Source: Cellulomonas sp. C5510 (GTDB taxonomy: Bacteria > Actinomycetota > Actinomycetes > Actinomycetales > Cellulomonadaceae). Taken from it: a stretch of DNA of 64,000 bases. The notes below the pieces were generated by a model. The model did not search any database and had not been told where the DNA came from. It was given only the letters and a program-made list of their open reading frames with translations. Made by a program: the position numbers and the translations under genes. Below are positions 52,401 to 59,400 of the stretch, one piece after another; within the stretch, counting starts at the first letter, position 1; every line of letters begins with the position of its first letter. The stretch lies in contig NZ_CP081862.1 in NCBI RefSeq assembly GCF_019797765.1, positions 3,720,001-3,784,000 on the forward strand, given 5' to 3'.

Positions 52401-55400
52401 ACCGGGTCGTCCCGGCCGGACCGGACTCGGCGACGACGCGGCCTGCGGCGTCGTAGGTGAACGTCGTCGTGGCACCGGCCGCGTCGCGGGTCTCCAGAAG
52501 CCCGCCACCCGGGGCGTAGGCGAAGGCGGTGACGACCCCGTCGGGATCGCTCTGGGCGATGAGCCGCCCGCCCTGGTCGTACTCCCAGGTCGACACCCCG
52601 CCGCCCGGGTCGGTCTGGGCGACCACGTTGCCGGACTCGTCGAGGGTCCGCTCCCAGACTCCGCCGTTCGGATCGGTCACAGCGACCACCCGGTGCGCGG
52701 CGTCGAGGGTGTATGCGGTCGTCGCACCGGTCGGGTCGGTCTCGCGCACCACGACGTCCTCGCCGTTGTAGGCGTACGTCGTCACCCCGCCGTTCGGGTC
52801 GGTGACACGGGTCAGGCGCCGGCCGGTGTCCCAGGTCTGGCGGGTCACGGCCCCGGTGGGATCGGTGATCCGGGTGAGGTTGTCGTTCGCGTCGTACCCG
52901 TAGGTGGTGGCCGCCCCGGTGGGGTCGGTCTCCGACACCAGACGCCCCACCGCGTCGTACCCGTATCCCCAGGTGGCGCCGGAGGGCAGAGTGCGGGCAG
53001 TCAGGCGGTTGCCGGCGTCGTAGGCGAACGTCGTGGTCCGCCCGAGCGGATCGGTGCTCGACGTCTGGTTCCCGCGGGCGTCGAATGTCGCCGTCCAGGT
53101 CTCGTCGGCGGCATCGGTGAACGCGACAGGGTTACCGGCGGCGTCGTACCGCGTGACCTCGACCACCCCGTCGGGGTGCTGCACCTGGGTGGGCCGCCCC
53201 GCCCCGTCCCGCTCGATGCGGGTCGTCACGGCGGCACCGCCGGCGCCAGGTGCGGTCACCTGCGTGACCCGGCCGAGCGCGCCGAGCACCAGCTCCGTCG
53301 CACCAGTCCCGGGGACGTCGACGGCTGTGGGCCGGCCCTGGGCGTCCAGCTCGTAGGTGATGCGTTCCCCGTCGGGGCCGACCACGGCGGTCGGTGCGTC
53401 GAGCGCCCCGTACTCCACTCTGGTGGTGTGCCCGAGGGGGTCGGTGAACCCGGTGACCCGGGACCGCGCGTCGACCTGGTACCGCCAGACGGACCCGGCG
53501 GCGTCGGTGTAGTCCGTCCCGCCCGTGCGGTACGCGAAGGTGCGCGTCCCACCGACGCCGTCCCCCTGGGACACCACACGGCCGGCCGCGTCGTAGCTGT
53601 TCGTCAGGTACACCGCTCCCGCGGCGTCCCGGGCGACCGTGATCCGGTGGGCGGTGTCGTAGTCGAAGCCGCGCACGCGCCCGTCAGGCAGGGTGATCGT
53701 GCGCAGGTCGAGGGCGTCGTCGTACCCCAGCCGCCAGGCCCTCCCGTCGGGTGCGGTCAGCGCCGTCACGAGCCCGCGCGCGTCGGACTCCACGGCGATC
53801 CGCTGGTCGCCGGGCAGCACCACGGCGGTCAGCGAGCGGAACAACGGGTCCCCCGACAGTGGCGCGTACTCGAACCGGGTGACCGCGCCGGTGGGGTCGC
53901 GGCGCTCGACCACGTCCCCGACGCCCTCGGGATGGGACGTGTCGAACCGCCACCTGGTGCCATCGTCCACGGTCAGGACCAGCTGCCCGCTGCCGGCCTC
54001 GGCCAGGGCCGCCCCGGTATTGGGGTCCGCGCTGTACCCACCGGTCCCGTCGGGCGTGAAGACGAACGACGCGCCGTCGCCGCGCACGACCATGACAGAC
54101 CCGTCGGCGAACCGCTGGGCCCTCGCGGTCAGGTCGCTCGTCCACCCGGCCCCGAACCGGCTGACCCGCCCGTCCTGGGAGTTGTGGATCAGCGCGATCT
54201 GCGTGTCCGACCCGCCGGGGCCGGTCAGGTGGAACAGGTCCTCGAGCTCGACCAGGTTGCCGGTGGCGAAGCTGACGGGGTCGGCGCCGTAGGCGGCGTA
54301 GTTCTTGAACCCCAGCTGCATCCACGTCGCGACCTGCGCCGCCGACGGCGGTGACGGCCACCCGCCCCCGCGGTCGGGGTCCGAGCAGTCGAACCCTTGG
54401 TTCTCCAGCTGGAGGCCCAGCGAGGTGAAGACCCCGTCGACGATGAAGGAGAACCCGTTGTCGATGACGGGCCGGTCGAAGTTGTGGTCGAGGAACAGCG
54501 CCTCGAGGTGGATCAGGGCGCCCGGAAGGCCCGCGTACTCGGGGTAGGTCAGGTTGACCCGCGACTTCGGGTTCGCCGGGCGACCGGTGTAGACGGGCAG
54601 GACGTTCAGCATCGTGGCGCGGGCCTGCTCGTCGAGGCCGCCGCCGCGCGAGTACACCTCGGACCCACCGTTGCCGACGTTCCCCCACGCGTCCCCGTCG
54701 TTGCCGTTGAACCCGAACGTCACGGTCAGGTCCGGGTGGTGGGCGACCGCCATCCCCGCCCGGATGTCGCGCCCCAGGTCCGGGATCGGAGTGGTGCGGG
54801 TGACGACGACGTCGGCGTTGCAGGTCTGGGTGAGTCGGGCCGCGACCTGGTTCGCGAGGGCGACGTTGTACCCGACCTCCGTCACGCGCGGACCCGGGGA
54901 GTTCGCGAACGCCCGGTCGTTGTCCGGGTCGAGCACGACGCGCGGGCGTGGGTCGCCGAGGTCCTTGCCGCCGATGACGACGAACTGCGACAGGTGGTCC
55001 AGCTCGCCCACCACCACCGACCGCGCGGCGTCGAGGTACGACGGGACGACGGTCCACCGGTCGGCGTCGGACTCACGGGTCATCAACCGCACCGACCCGG
55101 GACGGATGCCGTCCAGCTCGGTCGGCGCGACCTGCACCTCGATCCGGACGCCCGGCGTGGTCTCGCCGTCGTCGCCGGCCATCGCCTCACCCAGCCCGGC
55201 GTCCAGGTTCGCCGCGTCCGGGTGCGGCGCCTGCCCCACGGGCAGCCCGCCGATCAGCGTGGAGCCGTCCTCGGCCTGCGTCACCGGCAGCCCGGAGGCA
55301 CCCGCTCGACGAGCTGCCGCGGCAGTGCCAGGCTCCGGGGCGTCCGGGGAGTCGTGGGGGAACGCAGTGACCTGCTCGCCGTCCGGGTCGAGCGCCGTCA

Positions 55401-55878
55401 CGTCGAAACCCGGCGCGAGGACGACGGTGGTGTCCCCATCGGCCGCCGTCGCCGCCACGGCGTCGTCCAGGGCCGTGACGATCACGTCGACCGGAGCGGT
55501 CAGTCCGTGGCCCGAGAACTCGACCGAGGCCACGTCGCCGCTGACCTGCCCACCCGCACCCGGCGTGACCGCGCCGGTCCCCCACACCGGCGCGGGGGCG
55601 TCGCCGGTGTGGTCAGGAGCGGGCCGGGGCTGCGGGTCGGGAGCGGGGTCGGTGGCGGTGGTCGCGGCGTGGGCGTTCGAGCGCGCCCACGCCAGCACCT
55701 CCGCCGCGGCCTGCGCCTGCTGGTGCGCCGCCGAGGGTTCCGCGGGGACCAGCATCACCGCGACCAGGGTGCCCGCGGCCACGGCGGCGACCACGCCGCG
55801 CCCGGTCCACCGGGCCAACGCCCCCTCGACACCGCCGCCGACCGCGCGGACCCGGCTGCTCGTGCGGGTGGTGTTCAC
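49114..55878 (-). CDS. RHS/YD-repeat polymorphic toxin with amidase-like N-terminal domain
   Basis: 2254 residues. Signal or anchor TM (about 29-49), an extracytoplasmic Pro/Asp-rich leader, then a region resembling an N-acetylmuramoyl-L-alanine amidase (Amidase_3) fold (about 305-490: RVVLDPDND, VVVTRTTPIPDLGRDIRAG, ALIHLEALFLDHNFD). A long YD-repeat shell follows (about 540-1900) and the RHS core with VWFYARTFDPTTGTFTTQDAWEG and LNAYAYVLADPLTTVD. A Gly/Ala-rich hydrophobic segment precedes the toxin tip (about 2160-2254). The tip shows HIFRAKH and an end VRGSVMEGRLLIGSIFRKGK, perhaps a BECR-type RNase, unproven. GTG start overlaps the upstream stop (GTGA); the immunity candidate overlaps downstream. 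Confidence 0.9.
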   Translation of the reverse strand: MNTTRTSSRVRAVGGGVEGALARWTGRGVVAAVAAGTLVAVMLVPAEPSAAHQQAQAAAEVLAWARSNAHAATTATDPAPDPQPRPAPDHTGDAPAPVWGTGAVTPGAGGQVSGDVASVEFSGHGLTAPVDVIVTALDDAVAATAADGDTTVVLAPGFDVTALDPDGEQVTAFPHDSPDAPEPGTAAAARRAGASGLPVTQAEDGSTLIGGLPVGQAPHPDAANLDAGLGEAMAGDDGETTPGVRIEVQVAPTELDGIRPGSVRLMTRESDADRWTVVPSYLDAARSVVVGELDHLSQFVVIGGKDLGDPRPRVVLDPDNDRAFANSPGPRVTEVGYNVALANQVAARLTQTCNADVVVTRTTPIPDLGRDIRAGMAVAHHPDLTVTFGFNGNDGDAWGNVGNGGSEVYSRGGGLDEQARATMLNVLPVYTGRPANPKSRVNLTYPEYAGLPGALIHLEALFLDHNFDRPVIDNGFSFIVDGVFTSLGLQLENQGFDCSDPDRGGGWPSPPSAAQVATWMQLGFKNYAAYGADPVSFATGNLVELEDLFHLTGPGGSDTQIALIHNSQDGRVSRFGAGWTSDLTARAQRFADGSVMVVRGDGASFVFTPDGTGGYSADPNTGAALAEAGSGQLVLTVDDGTRWRFDTSHPEGVGDVVERRDPTGAVTRFEYAPLSGDPLFRSLTAVVLPGDQRIAVESDARGLVTALTAPDGRAWRLGYDDALDLRTITLPDGRVRGFDYDTAHRITVARDAAGAVYLTNSYDAAGRVVSQGDGVGGTRTFAYRTGGTDYTDAAGSVWRYQVDARSRVTGFTDPLGHTTRVEYGALDAPTAVVGPDGERITYELDAQGRPTAVDVPGTGATELVLGALGRVTQVTAPGAGGAAVTTRIERDGAGRPTQVQHPDGVVEVTRYDAAGNPVAFTDAADETWTATFDARGNQTSSTDPLGRTTTFAYDAGNRLTARTLPSGATWGYGYDAVGRLVSETDPTGAATTYGYDANDNLTRITDPTGAVTRQTWDTGRRLTRVTDPNGGVTTYAYNGEDVVVRETDPTGATTAYTLDAAHRVVAVTDPNGGVWERTLDESGNVVAQTDPGGGVSTWEYDQGGRLIAQSDPDGVVTAFAYAPGGGLLETRDAAGATTTFTYDAAGRVVAESGPAGTTRYAYDAVGRLIATTDPAGRTTEVAVDAAGQVTAVTDRTGATTAFEYDADGHQVATLDADGVRQTGNLDLAGRVLAAGVEGGAVREYTYDAAGRVTAETDGLGAATAYSYDPAGQLMGVTDPTGSVTTFAYDGAGRQTATTDPDGVVTAYSYDRAGQLVEVVQNATGTGDASDDENVTTTYAYTPVGDLSQVTGPRGAVTRYAYTPGGRLVAETDPLGHTWTSAYDDAGRLARETDPDARTVTYAYDDAGRVRSVEYTQGRRAARAARDEPLRVELEYDATGNAIAMTDPTGVTGWTYDAEGRRTAQRTVAGTVSTAYSAAGRQVSLTTPDGTTQTWAHDAAGRVAEQGTPAGVMTYAYDQTDQVTAISRTNADGTPGPMTAFAYDPAGRTTGIRHRVTEVDPFIAPEPGEVALTCDTCLPGPDYLAGRTLPGTGTSGSGVWDIQIDQTYTPTGHVATRTRVDAGGRTLSGAYTYDPLGRLTGGTETDRIPGPEATDEAEAWDLAQVPVVPAPRAPDTPAASDAGSGETAPETPATQLTYAYDAAGNRTAARATGPDGTTRTRAAVFDQADRLTRTTDTTTQQDDGADVLSGLMAAARGGSVTEYRYDEAGNRTREATTPAGGGLLTAGTFVRDYVYGPDGRLGQVTDLDRTVAFTRDGLGRTVTTTTATEFVTHTATATWDGLTQVATTDDQFGTTTYARDVTGDLAVQSSARTATTGGVGNNDPTVLPGGVTSGAVWELTDALGSVIAQAVGDTITQVASYDPWGDATTRTAGWDADHGYTSQTADLGLGEVWFYARTFDPTTGTFTTQDAWEGLLTAPGTLNAYAYVLADPLTTVDVLGYWPDWLDDVNWREVGGAVAGVAAGIAVGVAVGACIAATAGICGGVVAGVAVAVAGGAAAGAAGAAASYAVTGSNGQYSWGGFGTQVGLGAAAGAATGGLGYGVTSGLRAVGNRITAAHRAAQAQRAAQAAARRNPSGRSTVGRSGQVTSGSHATQAPPKASGASAATFTDDAIAYAMTPQRYGHIFRAKHLLGPVLTRAGSERALLRAVIGAVRPSLPARGPFARIVRVYGYQLEVRGSVMEGRLLIGSIFRKGK

Positions 55879-56687
55879 GCCGCCATCCCCTCCGACGACG
55901 TCCCGTCCCGCTCCATCCGCAGGTCACGCCACCCGCGCAGCACCAGCCCCGCCCCACAGGCGACGCACGCGGCGGCCAGCAGCCACCACACCTCGGCACC
56001 GGTCGTCGCCAGCCTGTCGACCAGACGCAGGCACTCCATCAGCGCCGCCTCGTCCGCGATGCCGTCCCCGTCCAGGTCCTCCTGACCGGTGGCCCCCGTG
56101 GCGTCCCCGGCGATCAGCGCCTCGACCCAGTTCTCCACGCCGTCGCCGTCGACATCGCCGCGCAGCGTCCCCGCCGGGCACCCGGCCTCCCCGCACAGCA
56201 GCACGCCCACGAAGTCGGGGATCCGGTCGGCGTCCGCATCGACTCGAGCGTCCACGCAGCCCGCGGTCCCGCAGACCAGCACGTCGGCGGCGTCCGGAAC
56301 TCCGTCGGCATCGACGTCCGCCCACGGGACCGCGCACGTGGCCGAGCCGCACAGCGCCTGCTCGACACGGTCCGCGACGCCGTCCTCATCGGCGTCCGCC
56401 CACGCAGCGCGGTCGACGAGGCCCGTGCCGGCCAGCGACACGACGGCCTCCGGCGTCGCAGCCGAGGAGGTGCGCTCCCAGCCAGGCAGCAGCTCCGCCG
56501 CCTCCCGTGCGCCGGACTCCCTCGGAGCTGCCGTGGCAGTGACTGCGGCAACGGCCCCCAGGACGAGGAGCACGACGCCGGCCGCCACCACGGCCCTCGT
56601 CCGGGACAGCGCCCCCGTCGCGGCGGCGGACAAGCCGGACGGTCGCGGGCGTGCTGGAACGGGCAGCGGACGGCGACTCGGGTGCAC
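55875..56687 (-). CDS. Surface protein with TSP3-like calcium repeats and LATTG sorting signal
   Basis: 270 residues. Signal or anchor TM (about 30-54), then five calcium-loop repeats of the DxDxDG type (WADADEDGVADRVE, DVDADGVPDAAD, DADADRIPDFV, DVDGDGVENWVE, DLDGDGIADEA), several paired with cysteines (CGSATC, CGTAGC, CGEAGC). The C-terminus has LATTG (226-230), a hydrophobic stretch and a basic tail (RGWRDLRMER), the layout of a class-E sortase substrate. It overlaps the RHS gene start by four bases, so it is a component of the toxin cassette, perhaps anchoring or displaying the RHS protein (inference). GTG start; the upstream GGGGAAGG is distant. Confidence 0.75.
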   Translation of the reverse strand: MHPSRRPLPVPARPRPSGLSAAATGALSRTRAVVAAGVVLLVLGAVAAVTATAAPRESGAREAAELLPGWERTSSAATPEAVVSLAGTGLVDRAAWADADEDGVADRVEQALCGSATCAVPWADVDADGVPDAADVLVCGTAGCVDARVDADADRIPDFVGVLLCGEAGCPAGTLRGDVDGDGVENWVEALIAGDATGATGQEDLDGDGIADEAALMECLRLVDRLATTGAEVWWLLAAACVACGAGLVLRGWRDLRMERDGTSSEGMAA

Positions 56688-57014
56688 GCGGAAAGGGCCT
56701 TCCCCCTGGAGGCGAGCGGCGGTCCGGGCTCGGTCCGCCGGATCGCGACGCTAGGCGGGGGCACCACGCACCCACGGCCGACTCACAGCTTTCAGGTGCC
56801 CGAGTGCGGACGTTGAGTGGCGGGGAACCGCTGACCAGGTGGAGGCTCCCGCTCGGCGTTGAGTGGACCTGCGCGCACCGGCCGGCCACCTACCCGGCGA
56901 GCCTCTCCGCCGCCGTGCGCGGTCTGTGGCAGCGGCTGGCCGTCCGCCCCGGAGCCGGGGAGGTGCTCTGCGGTGGCCCGCGCGGATCGGACTGCCCCCG
57001 CGCGCCTGGAAACC
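56688..57014. other. Intergenic region upstream of the toxin cassette
   Basis: No gene seen. It should hold the promoter of the TSP3-RHS-immunity operon. A 10-base direct repeat CGTTGAGTGG occurs at 56811-56820 and 56857-56866, 46 bases apart. No clear -35/-10 pair could be chosen. Confidence 0.6.
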
Positions 57015-57050
57015 ACGACAGCCCGAACCCTGACGGGCTCGGGCTGTCGT
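57015..57050 (-). terminator. Terminator hairpin of the tRNA-Ser gene
   Basis: Perfect 12-bp stem (57015-57026 with 57039-57050), 12-base loop, located just past the 3' end of the tRNA on the minus strand and followed by GGTTTCC. Confidence 0.8.
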
Positions 57051-57072
57051 CGACGTCCTGCGACGTCTCGCG

Positions 57073-57159
57073 CGGTAGCGGTGGGATTTGAACCCACGGT
57101 GGACTTTCACCCACACACGCTTTCGAGGCGTGCTCCTTAGGCCGCTCGGACACGCTACC
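57073..57159 (-). tRNA. tRNA-Ser (anticodon CGA)
   Basis: Reads on the minus strand with a 7-bp acceptor stem (GGTAGCG with CGCTACC), D arm with GAGCGGCCTAAGGAG, anticodon stem CACGC/GCGTG with loop CTCGAAA (anticodon CGA), a long class-II variable arm and T arm GTGGG-TTCAAAT-CCCAC. Discriminator G, CCA not encoded. Decodes UCG. Serine identity agrees with the long variable arm. Confidence 0.97.
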
Positions 57160-57210
57160 TCGGCAGGAGAGACTACCGGATGCCGGGACGAACTCCCGCA
57201 TCGGCGGACG

Positions 57211-57216
57211 TAGCGT
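57211..57216 (+). promoter_or_regulatory. -10 hexamer TAGCGT, leaderless-type
   Basis: TAGCGT then six bases then the GTG of the sirtuin gene. Confidence 0.55.
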
Positions 57217-57222
57217 GGACCC

Positions 57223-58179
57223 GTGACGTCCCCGGACCCCGTGCCCCCCGCCCCCGCGCTGCCCCTCCCGCCCGTGACGCCGGCGCCGCCGGTGCGCCTG
57301 CCGGTGCCGGCGCACGACGACGTGCGGCCGAACCCGGGGACGGTGGACGACGTGGTGGCGCTGCTGCGGGGCAGCCGGGTGGCGGTGCTGACGGGCGCGG
57401 GGTTGTCGACGGACTCGGGGATCCCGGACTACCGGGGGCCGGACTCGCCGCCGCGCAACCCGATGACGTACCAGCAGTTCGTGGGGGACGCGGCGTTCCG
57501 GCGGCACTACTGGGCGCGCAACCACGTGGGGTGGCGGTACGTGCACCGGACGCACCCGAACGCCGGTCACCGGGCGCTGGCGTCGCTGGAGGCGCACGGG
57601 GCGGTCGTCGGGGTGATCACGCAGAACGTGGACCTGCTGCACGAGCAGGCGGGGTCGCGGCGGGTGATCGACCTGCACGGCCGGTACGACCGGGTGGTGT
57701 GCCTGCGGTGCGGGCGCACCGTGTCGCGCGCCGAGCTGGCGGAGCGGCTCGAGGCGGCGAACCCGGGGTTCGCGGAGTCGGTCGGCGCCGTCGGGGACGT
57801 GGAGATCGCGCCGGACGCGGACGCGGTGATCGAGCAGACCGCGCACTTCCGGGTCGTGGACTGCTGGCTGCCGGACCCGGACGGCGGCGACGGCCCGTGC
57901 GGCGGGATGCTGAAGCCGGACATCGTGTACTTCGGGGAGACCGTGCCGGCGCCGCGGGTCGCCGAGGCGTACGCGCTGGTGGACGACGCGGACGCGCTGC
58001 TCGTGGCCGGTTCGTCGCTGACGGTGCAGTCCGGGCTGCGGTTCGTGCGGCACGCGGCGGCGGGCGGCAAGCCGGTGGTGATCCTCAACCGGGGGGCGAC
58101 GCGGGGCGACCCGCTGGCGACGCTGACGCTGGACGCGGGCGCGTCGGAGGCGCTGACGGAGCTCGCGGCGCGGCTCTGA
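57223..58179 (+). CDS. Sir2-family NAD-dependent protein deacylase
   Basis: 318 residues. A Pro-rich leader of about 40 residues precedes the sirtuin core: VAVLTGAGLSTDSGIPDYRG (NAD loop), VITQNVDLLHEQAG, catalytic His in VIDLHGRYDRVVC, a four-cysteine zinc module (CLRC, then CWL...CGG after an insertion), LKPDIVYFGETVP and SSLTVQSGLRFVRHAA. It removes acyl groups from lysines using NAD. The zinc module contains a larger than usual insert (about 30 residues). GTG start directly behind TAGCGT; isolated between the tRNA and the sugar locus. Confidence 0.93.
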   Translation: MTSPDPVPPAPALPLPPVTPAPPVRLPVPAHDDVRPNPGTVDDVVALLRGSRVAVLTGAGLSTDSGIPDYRGPDSPPRNPMTYQQFVGDAAFRRHYWARNHVGWRYVHRTHPNAGHRALASLEAHGAVVGVITQNVDLLHEQAGSRRVIDLHGRYDRVVCLRCGRTVSRAELAERLEAANPGFAESVGAVGDVEIAPDADAVIEQTAHFRVVDCWLPDPDGGDGPCGGMLKPDIVYFGETVPAPRVAEAYALVDDADALLVAGSSLTVQSGLRFVRHAAAGGKPVVILNRGATRGDPLATLTLDAGASEALTELAARL

Positions 58180-58310
58180 CGCCGGGGTCGGCGGCGCGCC
58201 GGGTGCCGTGCCGGCGGCGTGGCCGGCACTCCGGTCGTGGGCCGGGGCGTGTCGTGCCACGCTGCCCCCGACAGCGCCCGTGAGGTAGTCCGCGGGCTCC
58301 GGCCGGTGTC

Positions 58311-58339
58311 TTGCGGCAGCACCCCCTGCGCCCTATAGT
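58311..58339 (+). promoter_or_regulatory. Sigma70-type promoter of the permease operon
   Basis: TTGCGG (58311-58316), 17-base spacer, TATAGT (58334-58339), unusually good for this GC-rich DNA. The predicted start lies at the operator that follows. Confidence 0.75.
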
Positions 58340-58346
58340 CGCGGCA

Positions 58347-58364
58347 TGTGGCATCGTTGCCACA
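58347..58364. promoter_or_regulatory. LacI-type operator TGTGGCATCGTTGCCACA
   Basis: An 18-base palindrome (7-bp arms TGTGGCA/TGCCACA, four central bases, central CG) seven bases after the -10 box, covering the expected transcription start, so bound repressor would block initiation. The cognate LacI protein is not adjacent in the window. Confidence 0.75.
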
Positions 58365-58392
58365 TCGCCGGGCAACGGAGCAGGGGCAGGCC

Positions 58393-58413
58393 TCGACCGG
58401 CGATATCGGTCGA
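58393..58413 (+). repeat. Inverted repeat in the 5' leader of the permease operon
   Basis: 7-bp arms (TCGACCG at 58393-58399 and CGGTCGA at 58407-58413) around 7 bases, just before the GGAGG ribosome site. Possible leader hairpin or second operator. Confidence 0.45.
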
Positions 58414-58425
58414 CTGGAGGCCCCG

Positions 58426-59400
58426 ATGACGCAGCTCAGAGCCGACGCCGCCCCGGCGGTCGCGCGCTCGCCCCGGGCCCCGCGCAAGCGGCGGGACAAG
58501 GTGCCCTACAACAAGCGCGAGGCGCTGTCCGGCTACCTGTTCATCTCGCCGTGGATCGTCGGGTTCCTGATCTTCACGGCCGGGGCGATGGTCTACAGCC
58601 TCGTGATCTCGTTCAGCCACTACAACCTGGCAACGAACACGGCCCGGCCCGCGGGGTTCGAGAACTACGCGCAGCTGTTCACCGACCCGCGCGTCGCCAC
58701 GGCCCTCGGCAACACGCTGTTCTACGCGGTGCTCGCGGTGCCGCTGGAGATCCTGGTGGCGCTGGGCCTGGCGTCGCTGCTCAACCAGGCCGGTCGCGGC
58801 GCCGGGTTCTTCCGGACGGTGTACTACCTGCCGAAGATGACGCCCGCCGTGGCGACCGCCGCGGTGTTCTTCCTGCTGCTCAACGGCAACACCGGGGCGC
58901 TCAACCAGTTCCTGCGGATCTTCGGCATCGAGGGGCCGCAGTGGCTCGTCGACCCGGCGTGGATCAAGCCGTCCATCGTGCTCATGACGTTGTGGGGCGT
59001 CTCCGGGACGATGGTGATCTTCCTGGCCGCCCTCAAGAACGTCCCGCGGGAGCTCTACGAGGTCGCGGAGCTCGACGGCGCGGGCATCTGGCAGCGGTTC
59101 CGCAACATCACGCTGCCGATGATCTCGAGCGCCATCTTCTTCAACGTGATCGTGCTGTCGATCGCCGCGTTCCAGGTGTTCGACCAGGCGTACCTGCTGT
59201 TCTGGCGCGACCAGTCCAACGCCTCGCCCGAGGCGTCCCTGTTCTACGCGATCTACCTGTTCCAGCAGGCGTTCCGGCAGTTCAACTTCGGGTTCGCCGC
59301 CGCCATGGCCTGGCTGCTGTTCCTGATCATCATGGCCATCACGGCGCTCCAGATGAAGTTCGGCAACCGGTTCGTCTACTACGAGGGGGGCAAGGACTGA
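58426..59400 (+). CDS. Carbohydrate ABC transporter permease, MalF/UgpA type
   Basis: 324 residues, six TMs after a basic cytosolic leader. ALSGYLFISPWIVGFLIFTAGAMVYSLVISF is TM1. The EAA loop region reads PRELYEVAELDGAGIWQRFRNITLPMIS. CUT1 family, probably for an oligosaccharide. The ATG at 58426 is chosen because GGAGG lies nine bases upstream and the earlier in-frame ATG falls inside the operator. The stop overlaps the next start (TGATG). No binding protein or ATPase gene is beside it. Confidence 0.92.
   Translation: MTQLRADAAPAVARSPRAPRKRRDKVPYNKREALSGYLFISPWIVGFLIFTAGAMVYSLVISFSHYNLATNTARPAGFENYAQLFTDPRVATALGNTLFYAVLAVPLEILVALGLASLLNQAGRGAGFFRTVYYLPKMTPAVATAAVFFLLLNGNTGALNQFLRIFGIEGPQWLVDPAWIKPSIVLMTLWGVSGTMVIFLAALKNVPRELYEVAELDGAGIWQRFRNITLPMISSAIFFNVIVLSIAAFQVFDQAYLLFWRDQSNASPEASLFYAIYLFQQAFRQFNFGFAAAMAWLLFLIIMAITALQMKFGNRFVYYEGGKD

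Noticed and set aside
49900..54300. Regular short repeats in the RHS gene taken as CRISPR or satellite DNA
   Set aside because: They encode YD repeats in one open frame and diverge in sequence. There are no constant spacers.
49312..54354. Long plus-strand open frame opposite the RHS gene
   Set aside because: Mirror of the RHS repeats with biased composition and no domain. The minus-strand reading shows clear YD repeats and RHS core.
58348..58425. Upstream in-frame ATG for the first permease in the second sugar locus
   Set aside because: It lies inside the operator palindrome near the predicted transcription start and lacks a ribosome site.
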